Assembly: GCA_023415935.1 (NCBI GenBank)
Contig: JAEZIX010000045.1
Coordinates: 1 to 12,734 of the forward strand
DNA: 12,734 nt
Source of the DNA: Cyanobacteria bacterium OH_CDB_20
GTDB taxonomy: Bacteria; Cyanobacteriota; Vampirovibrionia; Gastranaerophilales; Gastranaerophilaceae
Reading direction: 5' to 3'
In this document: positions 1 to 7,084 of the stretch, one piece after another
Numbering within the stretch: the first letter of the stretch is position 1
How the letters are laid out: the number at the start of each line of letters is the position of its first letter
Notes under the pieces: model-generated
Seen by the model: the letters and a program-made list of their open reading frames with translations, nothing else
Database searches by the model: none
What the model was told of the DNA's origin: nothing
Made by a program: the position numbers and the translations under genes

Positions 1-209
1 GGGCAATCACAGCTGCTCGGGGCATTAAAACAACTTGGGCAAGTTGCCGTTTGCGGCGTTACAGGAGTCGGGCATCCAGACAAAGGGCAAGCTGCCAAAG
101 TGTTTGTTTGTGAGTTACTTGTAATAGTCTCTTCACTAAAACCTGTACTTGTACTTGCAAGTAAGCCTACTGTTAATGCTACTGCAAGTGTAAGTTTGTT
201 GATATTCAT
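1..209 (-). CDS. Exported cysteine- and proline-rich protein, N-terminal part only
   Basis: The reading frame starts at the ATG at 209-207 and runs off the left edge after 69 codons. A perfect Shine-Dalgarno AAGGAGG (222-216) lies six bases before the ATG and fixes the start. Residues 1-24 (MNINKLTLAVALTVGLLAST..) look like a signal peptide with a short basic start, a hydrophobic core and a small-residue end, so the protein is probably exported. After a Ser/Thr-rich linker come six cysteines in about thirty residues, spaced as CPLSGCP, CPSC and CDC, mixed with prolines. Such spacing suggests disulphide bonds or metal binding, but I recognise no family. It is transcribed divergently from the 511-3603 operon. 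Being N-terminal only, its length and any repeats cannot be judged. Sure of coding status, unsure of function. Confidence 0.75.
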   Translation of the reverse strand, partial: MNINKLTLAVALTVGLLASTSTGFSEETITSNSQTNTLAACPLSGCPTPVTPQTATCPSCFNAPSSCDC

Positions 210-215
210 ATTTTT

Positions 216-222
216 CCTCCTT
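216..222 (-). promoter_or_regulatory. Strong Shine-Dalgarno of the cysteine-rich secreted protein
   Basis: On the minus strand AAGGAGG is followed by six bases and then the ATG at 209. It is the best ribosome binding site in the window and suggests high translation of the exported protein. Confidence 0.75.
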
Positions 223-283
223 GTGTAAGAATATATGCAGGTCTCATATCTTCTTACTTTTCCGTATTGTTTTTCTCTCGTTT

Positions 284-301
284 TGTACATTTTGATGTAC
301 A
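284..301. promoter_or_regulatory. Perfect 18-bp palindrome, candidate operator
   Basis: TGTACATTTTGATGTACA is a perfect inverted repeat with 7-bp arms around TTTG; GTACATTT also recurs at a 12-bp step (285-292 and 297-304), about one helical turn. It lies about 75 bp upstream of the secreted-protein ATG (209) and 210 bp upstream of the gene at 511, so it more likely serves the minus-strand gene. The arms, symmetry and position suit a dimeric helix-turn-helix regulator, but no regulator gene is nearby and I cannot name the family. It is followed by no T-run, so a terminator is unlikely. The rest of the 210-510 spacer is AT-rich and holds no coding sequence I can support. Confidence 0.35.
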
Positions 302-465
302 TTTCTTACATATGAATTATGATTGTTAAAGCACTTATTATTCATTACCGAAAATGATTATCCACTTTGGCTATTCGAATTTATTCAAACTTTTTAATTT
401 TGTTTAAACATTTATTACAAACTTGTATTTTTGTTTCTCATTCAGTAAGCTATTTTCTTTTAACA

Positions 466-474
466 TGGTAGAAT
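466..474 (+). promoter_or_regulatory. Extended -10 promoter for the chain-elongation operon
   Basis: TGG followed by TAGAAT forms an extended -10 element (TGn plus five of six consensus bases). No good -35 is visible, which extended -10 promoters can tolerate. Transcription would start near 481, leaving a 30-base leader carrying the ribosome site GCGAGGAA (497-504) before the ATG at 511. An overlapping TATAAA (476-481) is an alternative -10. Confidence 0.35.
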
Positions 475-510
475 GTATAAATAGTAGGATATTGTGGCGA
501 GGAAACATTA

Positions 511-1815
511 ATGAACAAAATTTATATTGTCGATGTTACAAATAGAGATGGTGTACAAACTTCAAGATTAGGTCTAGCAAAACTTGAGAAAACCATCATA
601 AATCTTATGCTTGATGATATGGGAATTACTCAGTCCGAGTTTGGTTTCCCCAATACAATGCACGAACTTAATTATTTAAACGGTAATCTTGAGCTTGTAG
701 ATAGAGGTGTTATCACTAAGACTAAACTTTCAGGCTGGATGAGAGCTGTTTCATCTGATGTTGTAAAATCTTTCCAAAACTTGCCAAGACTTAAAAATGT
801 GAATCTTTCACAATCTACTTCAGACCAAATGATTAACGGTAAATACCAAGGCAAGAAGAACAAAGAAGATATTATAAAAATGACAGTTGAGGCTGTTGAA
901 GCTGCTGTTACCTGTGGAGCTAAAATTATTGGTGTAAATGCAGAAGACGCTTCAAGAAGTGATATTGATTACCTAATCAAATACGCTGTTGAAGCTAAAA
1001 AGCATGGTGCACACCGCTTTAGATATTGTGATACTCTGGGTTACGATGATCCAAACACTACGTATGAGAGAATTTATGCTATTGCAAAAGCTGCTCAAAT
1101 ACCTGTTGAACTGCATTTTCACAATGATTTAGGAATGGGTGTTGCTTGTTCTGTAATGGGGGCTAAAGCTGCAATCGATGCTGGCGTTGATGCATATATT
1201 AATACTGCAATCAACGGAATGGGCGAACGCGCGGGAAATGCTGATTTAGTATCTTGTATTCTTGCAATTATGAAATCAAGCGGTTTTGCTGGAAAATATC
1301 ATTTAGACGAAAATATTGATCTTTCAAAAGCTTGGAAGCTCGCCAAATATACTTCTTACGCGTTTGGAGTTCCAATTCCTATAAACCAAGCGGCTGTCGG
1401 AGATAATGCATTTGCGCATGAGTCAGGAATTCACGCAGATGGCGCTCTTAAAGATAGAAGAAACTACGAGCTTTATGATTTTGAAGAGCTTGGAAGAGGT
1501 GAGCCTGAACTCATTGAAACAGGCAGAATGATTACTGTTGGTGAATATGGCGGTATCAAAGGTTTTAGAAATGTTTTCTCTGGATTAGAACTTGAATTTA
1601 AAGATGAAGATGAGGCGAGAAACATTCTTGAACTTGCGCGTTACGCTAACGTACACACTCAAAAGCCTTTGACAGATTCTGAACTCAAGTTTATATTCTA
1701 TCATCCTGATATTGCGGCTAAGATTATGACGGTTACGCCGTACTATGAACCGACAGGAGCGCTCAAGAAACGTCTTGAAACGTTTAAGGTAGAAGAATCT
1801 AAATCTATAGTGTAA
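511..1815 (+). CDS. 2-isopropylmalate/homocitrate synthase-family enzyme (no regulatory domain)
   Basis: This enzyme should condense acetyl-CoA with a 2-oxoacid in the cytoplasm (Claisen-type, metal dependent), the first step of leucine-type or lysine (2-aminoadipate)-type chain elongation. The N-terminal TIM barrel (about residues 3-275) starts with DVTNRDGVQ, carrying the catalytic Arg12 and metal-ligand Asp13. HFHND places the metal histidines at 202 and 204, and NGMGERAGNAD (235-245) carries Asn243. The post-barrel region has the family signature NAFAHESGIHADG (299-311). At 434 residues it ends soon after the communication subdomains, so the roughly 120-residue LeuA C-terminal leucine-binding domain is missing and feedback by leucine through that domain is unlikely. 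It is followed by both dehydratase subunits, 12 bp away. Family certain; whether the oxoacid is 2-oxoisovalerate or 2-oxoglutarate is not settled. A NifV role is less likely because no nitrogenase genes are seen. Confidence 0.88.
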   Translation: MNKIYIVDVTNRDGVQTSRLGLAKLEKTIINLMLDDMGITQSEFGFPNTMHELNYLNGNLELVDRGVITKTKLSGWMRAVSSDVVKSFQNLPRLKNVNLSQSTSDQMINGKYQGKKNKEDIIKMTVEAVEAAVTCGAKIIGVNAEDASRSDIDYLIKYAVEAKKHGAHRFRYCDTLGYDDPNTTYERIYAIAKAAQIPVELHFHNDLGMGVACSVMGAKAAIDAGVDAYINTAINGMGERAGNADLVSCILAIMKSSGFAGKYHLDENIDLSKAWKLAKYTSYAFGVPIPINQAAVGDNAFAHESGIHADGALKDRRNYELYDFEELGRGEPELIETGRMITVGEYGGIKGFRNVFSGLELEFKDEDEARNILELARYANVHTQKPLTDSELKFIFYHPDIAAKIMTVTPYYEPTGALKKRLETFKVEESKSIV

Positions 1816-1827
1816 AAGGACTTTATC

Positions 1828-3081
1828 ATGGCACAAACTTTAGCTGAAAAAATTATTTCTAATCACGTTGGACATAATGTAAAAGCAGGCGAACTTTGCA
1901 TTGCAAAAGTTGACGTTGCTGCTGTTCAAGACGGAACAGGACCTTTAACGGTCCAAGAGTTTAAAAAACTTGGTAAAAAAGAGCTTGCAAATCCAAAAAG
2001 GTCAATTCTTTTTATTGACCATGGTTCACCAAGCCCTAGAAAAGAGCTTTCTAATACTCATATGGTGCTAAGAGAATTCGCAAAAGAAACAGGCGCAATT
2101 CTTTCAGAGACAGGTTCAGGCGTTTGCCATCAAAGACTTGTTGAAGACTTTGTTAACCCTGGCGAAATTTTAGTTGGGGCCGATTCTCATACTTGTACAT
2201 CTGGTGCTTTAGGCGCTTTTGCAACGGGCATGGGCTCTACTGATGTTGCTGTTGCAATGGGACTCGGCAAAGCGTGGCTAAAAGTTCCTTCTACTTTTAA
2301 AATTGTCGTCAACGGCGATTTTCAAAAAGGAGTTTGTTCAAAAGATTTAATGCTTCATTTGATAGGGATGATAGGGGCTGATGGCGCTACTTATAAGGCG
2401 CTTGAGTTCTCAGGTTCTACCATTCAAAACATGTCTATGTCTGACCGTTTTACTTTAGCTAATATGGCTGTTGAAGCGGGTGCTAAGTGCGGTCTATTCT
2501 TTACTGACGAAAAAACAAAAGAGTTTTTGAAATCAAGAGGAAGAGAAGATAAATTCATTGAAATAAAAGCAGATGAAGATGCAGAGTATGAAAGAGTAAT
2601 TGAAATTGATGCCTCTACAATAAAGCCTACAGTTGCTTGTCCTCATACTGTTGATAATACAAAAACAGTTGATGAGCTTAAAGATGTCAAGCTAAACCAA
2701 GTTTTCATTGGAACTTGTACAAATGGAAGGCTTGAGGATTTAAAAATTGCAGCTGATATCTTAAAAGGCAGAAAAATTAACCCAGATGTAAGACTTTTGG
2801 TTTTTCCTGCGTCACCTGATGTTTATAAAGAAGCAATCGAGCAAGGTATTATAACAACACTTATCGAGGCAGGTGCTTCTATCCATGCACCGGGTTGCGG
2901 TCCGTGCGTTGGAGTTCACGCTGGTATTTTAGGAGATGGCGAGGTTTGTCTTGCTACTCAAAACAGAAACTTTAAAGGCAGAATGGGAAATCCTTTAGGA
3001 TTTATCTATCTTGCATCTCCTGCAGTTGCTGCATATAGCGCGGTAAGAGGGCATATTGCTAACCCGCAGGAAGTTTTATAG
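1828..3081 (+). CDS. leuC: 3-isopropylmalate dehydratase/homoaconitase large subunit
   Basis: This is the iron-sulphur catalytic subunit of a two-subunit hydro-lyase of the aconitase family, which moves a hydroxyl group between adjacent carbons of the condensation product (isopropylmalate or homocitrate). The three [4Fe-4S] ligands are visible as Cys297 in GTCTNGR and Cys357 and Cys360 in CGPC. Other family blocks are QDGTGPLT, DHGSPSPRKELSNTH, GADSHTCTSGALGAFATGMGSTD and ATQNRNFKGRMG. Its 417 residues match the shorter archaeal-type LeuC/HacA group (about 420) rather than the 465-residue enterobacterial LeuC. The ATG at 1828 follows AAGGA (1816-1820) directly after the upstream stop codon, so the genes are probably one transcript. 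The symbol marks the family; substrate could be homoaconitate instead. Confidence 0.9.
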   Translation: MAQTLAEKIISNHVGHNVKAGELCIAKVDVAAVQDGTGPLTVQEFKKLGKKELANPKRSILFIDHGSPSPRKELSNTHMVLREFAKETGAILSETGSGVCHQRLVEDFVNPGEILVGADSHTCTSGALGAFATGMGSTDVAVAMGLGKAWLKVPSTFKIVVNGDFQKGVCSKDLMLHLIGMIGADGATYKALEFSGSTIQNMSMSDRFTLANMAVEAGAKCGLFFTDEKTKEFLKSRGREDKFIEIKADEDAEYERVIEIDASTIKPTVACPHTVDNTKTVDELKDVKLNQVFIGTCTNGRLEDLKIAADILKGRKINPDVRLLVFPASPDVYKEAIEQGIITTLIEAGASIHAPGCGPCVGVHAGILGDGEVCLATQNRNFKGRMGNPLGFIYLASPAVAAYSAVRGHIANPQEVL

Positions 3082-3102
3082 GATTTTAAGGAGAGACATA
3101 AA

Positions 3103-3603
3103 ATGACATTAAAAGGAAAAGCTTGGAAATTTCCTGATGATATATCAACAGATCACATTGCACCGGGTAGACTTTTTCACTTAAGGTCTAATCTTCCTGA
3201 GTTTGCAAAACACGTTTTAGAAGATGCTGATCCTGATTTTGCATCTAATATGTCAAAAGGTGATTTTGTTGTTGCGGGTAATAACTTTGGGCTTGGTTCA
3301 TCTCGTGAACACGCTCCTCAAATTATCAAAATTGCAGGAGTGAGTGCTGTTATTGCTAAATCTTTTGCAAGAATATTTTACCGTAACGCCATAAACATAG
3401 GGCTTTTGGTGCTTGAAGCTGATACTGATAAAATTGATGCAAAAGATGAACTTGAAGTTGATATCAAAACGGGTGTTATAAAAAATATTACTAAAAATAT
3501 TGAAATAAAATTCACGCCGCTTCCAGATGTTATGATAAAACTCTTAAACGACGGCGGTTTAATCGAACATATTAAAAAGCACGGCGACTTTGAGCTAGTA
3601 TAG
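3103..3603 (+). CDS. leuD: 3-isopropylmalate dehydratase/homoaconitase small subunit
   Basis: This small 'swivel' subunit completes the dehydratase active site with the preceding gene product. Family blocks are STDHIAPGR (15-23), NFGLGSSREHAP (61-72) and SFARIFYRNAIN (87-98); at 166 residues it is the usual archaeal-type length. Two points stand out. The loop after the PG motif reads FHLRS with Arg28; an arginine here (YLRT-like) is, from memory of Methanocaldococcus work, typical of homoaconitases, while isopropylmalate isomerases tend to have uncharged residues. Second, FGLGSS has Leu64 where many LeuD proteins have Cys (FGCGSS). The ATG at 3103 follows AAGGAGA (3088-3094), 21 bp after the large-subunit stop. 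No clear intrinsic terminator follows. Family sure, substrate open. Confidence 0.88.
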   Translation: MTLKGKAWKFPDDISTDHIAPGRLFHLRSNLPEFAKHVLEDADPDFASNMSKGDFVVAGNNFGLGSSREHAPQIIKIAGVSAVIAKSFARIFYRNAINIGLLVLEADTDKIDAKDELEVDIKTGVIKNITKNIEIKFTPLPDVMIKLLNDGGLIEHIKKHGDFELV

Positions 3604-3730
3604 TTGATGTAGTATAACTAACGTTTTTCATATATATATCCGAGGTTTAGACCTGTAAAATTCACCTTAGGGTTGATGTTTATTCTGCCAAAATTTGCAA
3701 AAATAGATTTTGTAGAAAGCGAACTCTAAT
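3604..3730. other. Spacer after leuD with a segment open on both strands
   Basis: No conventional gene fits here. A plus-strand frame is open from 3622 to its TAA at 3727-3729 (35 codons), but its only ATG is internal at 3676 and would give a 17-residue peptide ending one base before the ATG at 3731. A minus-strand frame is open from 3725 to a stop at 3620-3618, also without ATG. AGGTTTAGACCT (3643-3654) is a small inverted repeat. A 5-bp stem, TAGTT/AACTA (3601-3605/3616-3620), followed by ACGTTTTT is too weak to call a terminator. The stretch may be a gene remnant, a dispersed repeat or a leader region. Confidence 0.3.
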
Positions 3731-3871
3731 ATGAATTTGAATGAGAAGTGTTTATTAGATTATCTGCAAAATCCTGATGAATTAGAGGGTTTAACAGCTA
3801 TTTTAGAAGAAAATATCAGATTGTTGAAAGACAGTGGTAATGTGCTTATTGCGACTCCTCTTGTAAGTTAA
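3731..3871 (+). CDS. Small hypothetical protein, 46 residues, upstream of the cyclase
   Basis: ATG at 3731, TAA at 3869-3871, ten bases before the diguanylate cyclase ATG. The product begins MNLNEKCLLDYLQNPDELEG and continues with a leucine/isoleucine/glutamate-rich stretch that looks helical, ending in a short hydrophobic tail. It has no signal peptide or membrane segment, so it would be cytoplasmic. An in-frame TAG at 3713-3715 means it cannot extend upstream. No Shine-Dalgarno is visible before the ATG; initiation could depend on coupling to the tiny upstream frame (3676-3729), which stops one base before this ATG. The cyclase ribosome site (AAGGGGAA, 3870-3877) overlaps its stop codon, so it is probably cotranscribed. 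I recognise no family. Coding status is a reasonable guess from codon pattern and position, not proven. Confidence 0.45.
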   Translation: MNLNEKCLLDYLQNPDELEGLTAILEENIRLLKDSGNVLIATPLVS

Positions 3872-3881
3872 GGGGAATTTT

Positions 3882-5771
3882 ATGGCTGATTTTTTAAAAT
3901 TTTTAAAAAAATATAAGATTGAAGTTTTGTATTCAATAATACTTGTTTTTATACTGATTTTCTTGGTTTTGCTTTTTTCAAAGCCTTCAACTCAGTCGTT
4001 TTTTGCTAATCTTGAAGCAAAAACTTTTGATATAAGGCAAATTCTTTCAGCTGACAGCAAAAAAGTTAATAAAGATATAGTTATTGTTACAGTTGATGAT
4101 TCAAGTTATGAATATTTATTGAGTCACTATGGAGAGTGGCCTATTCCAAGGAGTGTTTATGCTGATTTTGTAAATTATGTTGAGGCGCAAAAGCCTATTG
4201 CTGTGGCGTTTGATTTGCTTTTTATAAAATCATTAAAAGCAGATGGTGCCAGTGACAAAAAGCTAGTTGATGCATTTAAAAAATATGATAATCTTTATAC
4301 GGCTATTAATTTCGATGATCAGACAAAAGATTTGAGGGTTCCTCCTGTACTGCCAAAAAACTTGACTTCTGATATGGATATAAAGTCTAAGAATTTTGAC
4401 CCTTACAAATTTTCAAATTGCAGAGCTATTATGTCTGAGATAACAGATGTTACTAATAATGTTGGGCATATCAATACTCCTAAAGCAGAAGACGGAGTTC
4501 ATAGAGCCGCACCTTTGTTTGTAAAATACCCTCGATACAATGATGTTGCATTAAAGTATGGGATAACAGAATATAGCAGTATTGATTATTACCCAAATCT
4601 GACTTTGAAAGTTGCTTTAAAATATCTTAAAGACAAAGAAAATTTAAATATTGATAAAATTACTGTTGATAGTGACAATAACTTAATTCTTGGCAAAAGA
4701 AAAATAAAAATGATGCCTGATAGTAGCGTAATCCTCAATTGGTACGGAGATTCTGGTTCTGTTCAAAATAAAACTTTTACATATGTTCCTTTTTGGAAAA
4801 TTATTGAATCACTAAATGCCAAGAAAAAAGGCACAGCTCCAATTTTAGCAGATGGATTCTTCAAAGATAAAGTTATATATCTTGGAACTAGTGTAATGTC
4901 GCTCTCTGATATTAAAATGGTTCCTACTGGAAAGTATTTCCCTGGTGTTGAAATCCATACAACTCTTTTGAATAATATAATTGATAATAATATTATTACT
5001 AAAGCTCCAGCGATAGTTAATATCGCGGCTATATTATTTTTAATTGTGGTAGTTGCTTCAGCTGTATATTTTGTGCGTTCAATTCTTGCTTCGCTGGTTA
5101 TTTCAGCTGGAATTTCCGTGTTCTACCTGATTTTTGCTTATTATTTAATGAGGTTCTTCAAAATATGGATTTGGATAGCTATTCCTATGATTGTGATACT
5201 ATTTACTTTCATAATAGTCTATTTGATAAAATACATTATGAAATCAAGAGACCTTGAATATACCTATAAACTCGCAACAACAGACGGTTTGACAGAGCTT
5301 TATAATCACAGATTCTTTCAAGAACAAATGATTATGAATATCGATTATGCAAAACGTGCAAACCATTCGTTCTCACTTATTTTAATTGATATTGATTTCT
5401 TTAAAAAGTTCAACGATACATACGGGCATCAGGCCGGAGATGCTGTTTTGAAACAAGTTGCGCAAACTTTAAAAAAGACAGTTAGAGTTTCTGATATTGT
5501 TTGCCGTTATGGTGGCGAAGAGATGTCTATTATTCTTCGGAATGTTAATAATGAAGAAGCTATTTTTACTGCCAATAAAATCTGTGATGTAGTTAGAAAT
5601 ACACCTTTTAATCTTGGTAATAATATTGAAAAACAAGTTACCATAAGTCTTGGCGTTTCTACGTTTCCGATGAATGGTGATACTCCTGCTGAACTTATTG
5701 AACACGCTGATAAAGGTCTTTATATTGCAAAAGAAAATGGTAGAAATCAGGTTGGAGTAGCTCATAAATAG
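3882..5771 (+). CDS. CHASE2-domain membrane diguanylate cyclase
   Basis: Predicted to make cyclic di-GMP from two GTP in response to an extracytoplasmic signal. Order: membrane segment 14-33; a large CHASE2-type sensor region of about 42-375 outside the membrane, with blocks such as VTVDDSSYEYL and PRSVYADFV typical of CHASE2; three membrane segments at about 377-398, 402-423 and 428-450; then a GGDEF domain from about 462 to 628. In the latter, TTDGLTELYNHRFF and the metal-site Asp503 (IDIDFF) are intact. The signature is GGEEM (544-548): the essential acidic residues are kept, but the usual final Phe is Met. R535-VSD-538 sits five residues before it, a canonical RxxD inhibitory site, implying product inhibition. 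The start follows AAGGGGAA (3870-3877). Probably active. No EAL partner or effector is seen nearby. It converges on the purine permease gene with a 4-bp gap. Confidence 0.9.
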   Translation: MADFLKFLKKYKIEVLYSIILVFILIFLVLLFSKPSTQSFFANLEAKTFDIRQILSADSKKVNKDIVIVTVDDSSYEYLLSHYGEWPIPRSVYADFVNYVEAQKPIAVAFDLLFIKSLKADGASDKKLVDAFKKYDNLYTAINFDDQTKDLRVPPVLPKNLTSDMDIKSKNFDPYKFSNCRAIMSEITDVTNNVGHINTPKAEDGVHRAAPLFVKYPRYNDVALKYGITEYSSIDYYPNLTLKVALKYLKDKENLNIDKITVDSDNNLILGKRKIKMMPDSSVILNWYGDSGSVQNKTFTYVPFWKIIESLNAKKKGTAPILADGFFKDKVIYLGTSVMSLSDIKMVPTGKYFPGVEIHTTLLNNIIDNNIITKAPAIVNIAAILFLIVVVASAVYFVRSILASLVISAGISVFYLIFAYYLMRFFKIWIWIAIPMIVILFTFIIVYLIKYIMKSRDLEYTYKLATTDGLTELYNHRFFQEQMIMNIDYAKRANHSFSLILIDIDFFKKFNDTYGHQAGDAVLKQVAQTLKKTVRVSDIVCRYGGEEMSIILRNVNNEEAIFTANKICDVVRNTPFNLGNNIEKQVTISLGVSTFPMNGDTPAELIEHADKGLYIAKENGRNQVGVAHK

Positions 5772-5792
5772 TTTATTAGTATGGATAAACTA
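5769..5792. terminator. Inverted repeat covering both convergent stop codons
   Basis: TAGTTTAT (5769-5776) and ATAAACTA (5785-5792) are perfect 8-bp arms around an 8-base loop. The left arm contains the TAG of the cyclase gene and the first base of the permease's reversed stop (5776-5778). For minus-strand transcripts the stem is followed by TTTATGAG, a poor U-run; for plus-strand transcripts by AAAAAG. The stem is AT-rich, so it is at best a weak minus-strand terminator, or it may just block 3' decay. Confidence 0.35.
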
Positions 5793-7074
5793 AAAAGAAA
5801 CCTACTGACAATACTGCCAAAATCCACATTGCGATGTTTGTTTCGGATTTTCTTCCTGTCAAAACTTTTATTACTGGGTAGACTATAAAGCCAAGCGTCA
5901 TCCCTATTCCAATATTATTTGCAAATGACATTGTTCCTATTATTAAAAGAGCAGGAACATATTCTGTCATATCTTCAAAATCAATTTGACCTATTACCGA
6001 GAATATAAGCATTCCTACAATAATAATTGCAGGAGCATAAGCATACGGCGGAATCATTGTAAATAGTGGCGCAAAAAATAATGCAAGTAGAAATAACAGC
6101 CCTGTTATAATGCTTGTGAAGCCTGATTTACCGCCAGCTTGGATTCCTGTCACAGATTCTAAATATACGCCAGAAGTTACTGTGCCCATACTAGCTGCTG
6201 CCATTGTTGTTAGGGAGTCGCAAAGCATTGGTTTTTGTATATCAGGGAGATTGCCGTCTTTATCAAGTAAGTTTGCCTTGTAGAAAAGACCTATCATACA
6301 GCCCATTGTGTCAATATAAATCAGCAAAAAGATTATAAAAAATATAGGTAAGAATTTTAGGGCAAATACACTTGAAAAATCAAATTGAAATAGAAGCGGA
6401 GCAAGGCTCGGAGGCATTGATATTATTGATGTTGGTAAACTTAATCCCGCAAAGAAGAAGCCAAGGAAAGTAGTTGCAACTATGCCTATTAATATCGCAC
6501 CTTTTATTCTCTTATGCATTAATACTGCTGTTAAAATCAATCCAAATAAGGATAAGAGTACAGTAGGGTTGTAAAAATTTCCGACAGATAGCGGAATGGT
6601 GCCTTTAGTGAAGGTTACCATGCCTGATTCTCTCAAGCCGATGAAAATTAAGAATAGTCCTAAACCTGAGGTAAACGCAAGTTTCAGCGTTTTAGGGAGT
6701 GAATTTGCAAGCCAAGGTCTTATTTTTAGCAGGGTTAATACAAAAAGCAAAAGAGCACTCAAAAATATTGCAGTAACGACACTTTGCCATTTAAAGCCAA
6801 GTGTAAGAACGACTGTGTAAGAAGCAAACGCTGCTTCTCCCACATATGGAGCTATTGTGAATGGTTTGTTTGCATACAATCCTATGAGCATGCAACCTAT
6901 AAAACCTGCAAGAATAGTAGCTGTAATTGAAGCCTCATAAGGAAATCCGGCAGCGCCAAGTACATTCGGGTTTACAATTATTATGTATGACATTGTGAAA
7001 AATGTTGTTAAACCGGCTATTATTTCGGTTTTTAAATCAGTTCCGAGTTCATTAAATTTGAAAAATTTTTCCAT
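5776..7074 (-). CDS. NCS2-family (AzgA/PbuG-like) purine permease
   Basis: A polytopic inner-membrane transporter of 432 residues, the usual length of the AzgA/PbuG/GhxP branch, which imports adenine, guanine or hypoxanthine with protons. It starts KFNELGTDLKTEIIAGLTTF and has about a dozen hydrophobic segments. Family motifs: ANKPF (68-72), GLRESGMV (146-153), IDTMG with Asp255, and YLESVTGIQAGGKSGF with Glu306. The block usually read as APGMGLNAFFAY is here APYVGEAAFASY (75-86): glycine-methionine-glycine-leucine-asparagine is changed to Tyr-Val-Gly-Glu-Ala, a variant in a substrate-pathway motif, so the substrate need not be a standard purine. The ATG follows AAGGAA (7086-7081), which overlaps the stop of the preceding gene, so it is the last gene of the 9715-5776 operon. 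Confidence 0.85.
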   Translation of the reverse strand: MEKFFKFNELGTDLKTEIIAGLTTFFTMSYIIIVNPNVLGAAGFPYEASITATILAGFIGCMLIGLYANKPFTIAPYVGEAAFASYTVVLTLGFKWQSVVTAIFLSALLLFVLTLLKIRPWLANSLPKTLKLAFTSGLGLFLIFIGLRESGMVTFTKGTIPLSVGNFYNPTVLLSLFGLILTAVLMHKRIKGAILIGIVATTFLGFFFAGLSLPTSIISMPPSLAPLLFQFDFSSVFALKFLPIFFIIFLLIYIDTMGCMIGLFYKANLLDKDGNLPDIQKPMLCDSLTTMAAASMGTVTSGVYLESVTGIQAGGKSGFTSIITGLLFLLALFFAPLFTMIPPYAYAPAIIIVGMLIFSVIGQIDFEDMTEYVPALLIIGTMSFANNIGIGMTLGFIVYPVIKVLTGRKSETNIAMWILAVLSVGFFLVYPY

Positions 7075-7084
7075 TTTTATTTCC

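Noticed and set aside
360..415. A 17-codon frame (MIIHFGY..) in the spacer before the synthase
   Set aside because: No ribosome site, very AT-rich Phe/Leu/Asn composition, and it ends well before the operon start; chance.
672..863. Minus-strand ORF opposite the synthase gene
   Set aside because: It lies wholly within a well-supported plus-strand enzyme, has no family features and is a frame shadow; the same applies to the ORFs at 1585-1836 and 5469-5765.
511..1815. NifV (nitrogenase cofactor homocitrate synthase)
   Set aside because: No nif gene is visible, and the linked dehydratase subunits point to a chain-elongation pathway, which NifV does not need.
3601..3628. Intrinsic terminator after the dehydratase small subunit
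   Set aside because: The TAGTT/AACTA stem has only five weak pairs with a ten-base loop, too unstable to call although a short T-run follows.
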